Shown here piece after piece: positions 61,224-64,000 of a stretch of 64,000 nt of DNA. Position 1 is the stretch's first letter. The number at the start of each line of letters is the position of its first letter. The stretch is from Takashimella koratensis (taxonomy: Eukaryota; Basidiomycota; Tremellomycetes; Trichosporonales; Tetragoniomycetaceae). The DNA is taken from assembly GCA_003116875.1 (NCBI GenBank), contig BCKT01000011.1:248001-312000 (forward strand). The letters are read 5' to 3'. Position numbers and translations under genes: made by a program. The notes under the pieces were generated by a model. That model had not been told where the DNA came from. It saw only the letters and a list, made by a program, of their open reading frames with translations, and searched no databases.

Positions 61224-63704
61224 TTAAACTTTCTCCAAATGAATCGCCTCAGTCTTATCCACCTCAATCTCATGCTTAATCTTTACCTCGAACGCATCTA
61301 CACTGGTACTCGCAAATTTCCTGGCCGAGACTTTACGTTCAAAGAGGACGTCGATCTCGGCAAATGATCGGCCAGAAGGTTCGGGGACGCGGAAGTAGGT
61401 GTAGATGACGCAAAGGAAACAGGAACCACCCCAAAAGAAACCGGCGTAATTAGACCAGTCCCAAGCAGTTGGGTTGAGCATGTACCTGGGGCACACTGTT
61501 AGCGTGTGTCGAGGGGTCGATGAGAGAGGAAGAATGACAAAGAAAAGAAAGATCAAGGTTCGGAGAGTATGTATCCTCGACTTCAAGATGGGGAAAGGCG
61601 GAATTCGGCATCAAGCCAAGACTCACGGGGTGAGAACGGAGCATACGATCCCGACGATATTGTACAGATTCCTACCCAAGACCACTGTCTTAATCTGCAA
61701 CCTCCTTGTCGAGAACTCGGCGACGAGGGAGTAACATACGGTCCCGACTGTGAGCTGGTAGAAAGCTGCCCAGACAATCATCATTGCTCCCGTGGCTAAC
61801 GAGGCCTGCTCTTTGTGCGACTCTGGAACGAGGCCGAGGAAACCCATGATGAAGAGTGACGCGCAGAGGCCCATCAATCCGTAGAGGTATAAAGAACGAC
61901 GCCCGACTCCAGCGGCCATGAGTGCCCAAGCACCAAAGACACCAACGCAGTTGATACTGTATTGACCTGTGTGGGAGAGATATAGTCAGTAACTACTTCG
62001 TGGGGTCGTTTTCGTCGTAGAGGTCGGGGAAGAGGATTGAGAAGACCCAGATTCAAAAGTGAGTATATAAGGCCCAGAGTCGACACTTACCCAGGGCAAA
62101 ATCGTAAGCCTTCTCGCTAGGAACCCCAGCCTGTTCGAGGAAATAAGTCGAGTATCCCGAAAACGAATTTCCCGAGAGATTCTGGATTGCCCAGACCATG
62201 CAGACGATCTCGGTTCGACGGAGGTCGGTACCCTTGAAGCAGTCCCAGTACGACGCTCCTTTGGTGAGTTCCTTCTCGAGCTCGGTAGTATGTCGCATCC
62301 TATGGTCGTCAGCAAAGGTCCCAAGCTATTTTTCAATCTGACTTGAAATCCCACTCACATATCGATGGTCTCGTCAGGATCAAACTCGGTATCTCTCGAT
62401 GTCGAAGTCAACCTGATCAAAGCTTTTTTGGCGTCCCCGAACCGTCCTTTACGGACCAACCACCACGGACTCTCTGGTGCGCACGCGACTCCGATAAGTA
62501 AAGGAAGGGGCCACATCCATTGGAGTGCGTAGGGAATTCGGTACGCCCATTGATCGGTCCGGGTTTGCATTCCCTTGATCGTACCGATCCCGATGACTTG
62601 ACCGATACCCCAGCAGAAATTGACATAGCAGGTCAGGTAGCCGCGTAAGGCGACGGGGCAAACTTCGGACGCGTAGGTGATGGTGAGTGTTTGCTGAAGG
62701 TTCAAGGGGGAGGCAATGCAAGAGAAAGAAAAGGGAAAGAAGGAGGTATTTTGTTAGTGATTGTACCGAACGATAGCTGAGATAGGTCTGTCGGCAGGTC
62801 TCTTGGGCCACTTACGAATACGCCCCACGGGATACCCGCGAGGATCTCAGCGACTTGAAGCGAGACCACGCTCTGGGCCGTAAAGAAGATTGCAATGATT
62901 CCAATCAAATAAACCAAGCACGCCATGACGGTGTACCTGTACCCAAACTTCTCGCTAACGTAACCATTAAGGAAGAGACCAATGATCTCGCCAACGTTGG
63001 CGCCGTTGCTGAGACCCGACTGCCACGCCGCAGACAGCTGGTAGGTCCCGTCCGCTTGGAGAGTCCCGTATTTACGATTGAAGACGTCAAAGGCGTAGAA
63101 GTTGGATAAAAGGCAGACCTGGCCGTCGTAAGTCTCGGGTCAGGGCTGAAGAACGGGGTTCACCCGGGTGGGGTGGGGGAGTGGGTATGAGTGGGGACGC
63201 GGGATAGGAGCGGGTGGAAGGGAAGGGGAGAAGGGCGGTTCCAGAGAAACCGTGGTGGCTTACGTCGAAACCTTCCATGACAATACATGTGGAGATGAGG
63301 ACAGACCAGGCGACGGCTTTCGGGTACAGCCGAATCCCTTGAAGCAGCGACATATTGTGTTCCTTCTCTGCTCGAGCCCATCATTCGATTCGTCAGTGCT
63401 AGGCTTCTCTAACCCTCCATTCAATACAAGGCCCCGCTTCAGAGGGTCAATCTGGAGAGTGCGGGCTTGTCATACGACTCGACTTACCAGTTGCGCGACG
63501 GGCGTTCTCCATCAGACCCGCGACGAGCTTGGATTGGCGGTCACGGTAAATCTCTGGCCCGTCATCGCTCTCGATACCGTGTGGATCGGTCGCGATGTCG
63601 GCCGTTTCGGCTGACTCGCGCGGGATCAAAGTGCTTGACCCCGCCCCGCCGTCGATGTCGTTCTGACCAGACGCAATCGCGCCCGGAATTTCGTTGCTGC
63701 TCAT
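61224..63704 (-). CDS. MFS sugar transporter, maltose/alpha-glucoside permease-like
   Basis: Seven exons on the minus strand: 63488-63704, 63264-63367, 62816-63118, 62359-62693, 62091-62299, 61627-61966 and 61224-61485; 589 residues. It has the layout of a sugar-porter of the major facilitator superfamily: an acidic hydrophilic N-terminus of about 85 residues, then about twelve membrane helices. Signatures are seen in order: CIVMEGFDVCLLSNFYA, NGYVSEKFGYRY, ILAGIPWGVFQTLTITYASE, PVALRGYL, PESPWWLVRKGR before the central loop, GVGRRSLYLYGL, VPEPSGRSFAEIDVLFERKV. The GFD in helix 1 and the TYASEVCP motif are typical of fungal alpha-glucoside (MAL-type) permeases acting at the plasma membrane with proton symport; the actual sugar is inferred, not shown. 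No regulatory or hydrolase partner gene lies beside it in the window. Confidence 0.92.
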
Positions 63705-64000
63705 TCTCTACGCGCTGGGACCCTGTGGGCTGCAAGAATAAAAAGATATCGGGGGTGTGGAATGAATGGGGTTTAGGATGAAGGTTAGGTACTGATATGG
63801 TGAGTTGAGTCCGGGCGGTGGTTTGAGATGGTTGGGGGGGAATCAGTGTTGTCTGCCTGCGTAGTCACACGGGGGGCTTGGGGAGGAGGGGGAGGAGGCA
63901 AGGGGAGGGGCAAGAGCAGAGGAGTAGTAAGTACCACTCTAGGAAATTTTCAGCGCAGTTTCGTGCCACTCTCGTATAGGTAGCACATGAAACCAGTGGT

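Overview
The window is nuclear DNA of an intron-rich, moderately GC-rich fungus, most likely a basidiomycete. Nearly every gene is split by short introns, mostly about 45-150 bases, with GTGAGT/GTAAGT donors, CTGAC/CTAAC-type branch sites and CAG/TAG acceptors. Several genes are built from many tiny exons. The proteins are typically fungal (Ugo1, Eos1, a CipC-like DUF3759 protein, a fungal Ilv5). I cannot assign a genus safely. Exon borders below were read by eye from splice signals plus frame continuity and protein similarity, so any single border may be off by a few bases.

Layout. 1-3600 (+): 3' part of a long coiled-coil golgin-like protein. 3938-5665 (-): glycerophosphodiester phosphodiesterase. 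6554-7901 (-): CipC-like DUF3759 protein with a YGGPPQG repeat tail and a His6 tract. 7902-10370: sparse, with a tRNA-Gly(GCC). 10371-12866 (+): secreted-type single-pass membrane protein. 12867-15639: sparse, with possible gene or transposon relics. 15640-17417 and 17826-19718 (+): two unrecognised proteins. 20224-23771 (-): NAD-malic enzyme, 17 exons. 24403-28633 (-): RNA polymerase I second-largest subunit. 29449-31548 (-): DnaJ/DUF1977 membrane co-chaperone. 31921-35173 (-): Miro GTPase Gem1, facing 35584-37416 (+) Ugo1. 37635-38815 (-): Sde2. 39279-42540 (+): a tandem pair of unrecognised paralogues, the second broken. 43092-43162: a second, identical tRNA-Gly(GCC). 43510-47285 (+): Eos1-like protein with a 43-glutamine run. 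47907-49331 (-): flavin-reductase-like protein. 49470-50479 (+): CXXC zinc-binding DUF866 protein. 50876-51877 (-): lumazine synthase. 52385-54138 (+): ketol-acid reductoisomerase. 54467-57083 (-): DNA polymerase epsilon subunit B. 57448-60779 (+): CCR4-NOT Not3/Not5. 61224-63704 (-): sugar transporter of the MFS.

Most of this is compact housekeeping gene space with no operon-like clustering. Some neighbours have related jobs. Gem1 and Ugo1, both mitochondrial outer-membrane dynamics proteins, are divergent across about 410 bases. Malic enzyme and Ilv5 are also mitochondrial matrix enzymes. The least explained parts are the tandem paralogue pair (39.3-42.5 kb), the sparse stretch at 12.9-15.6 kb, the two tRNA-Gly copies that share flanking sequence, and the two unrecognised genes at 15.6-19.7 kb. 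I found no CRISPR array, no intact transposon and no clear secondary-metabolite or defence cluster.
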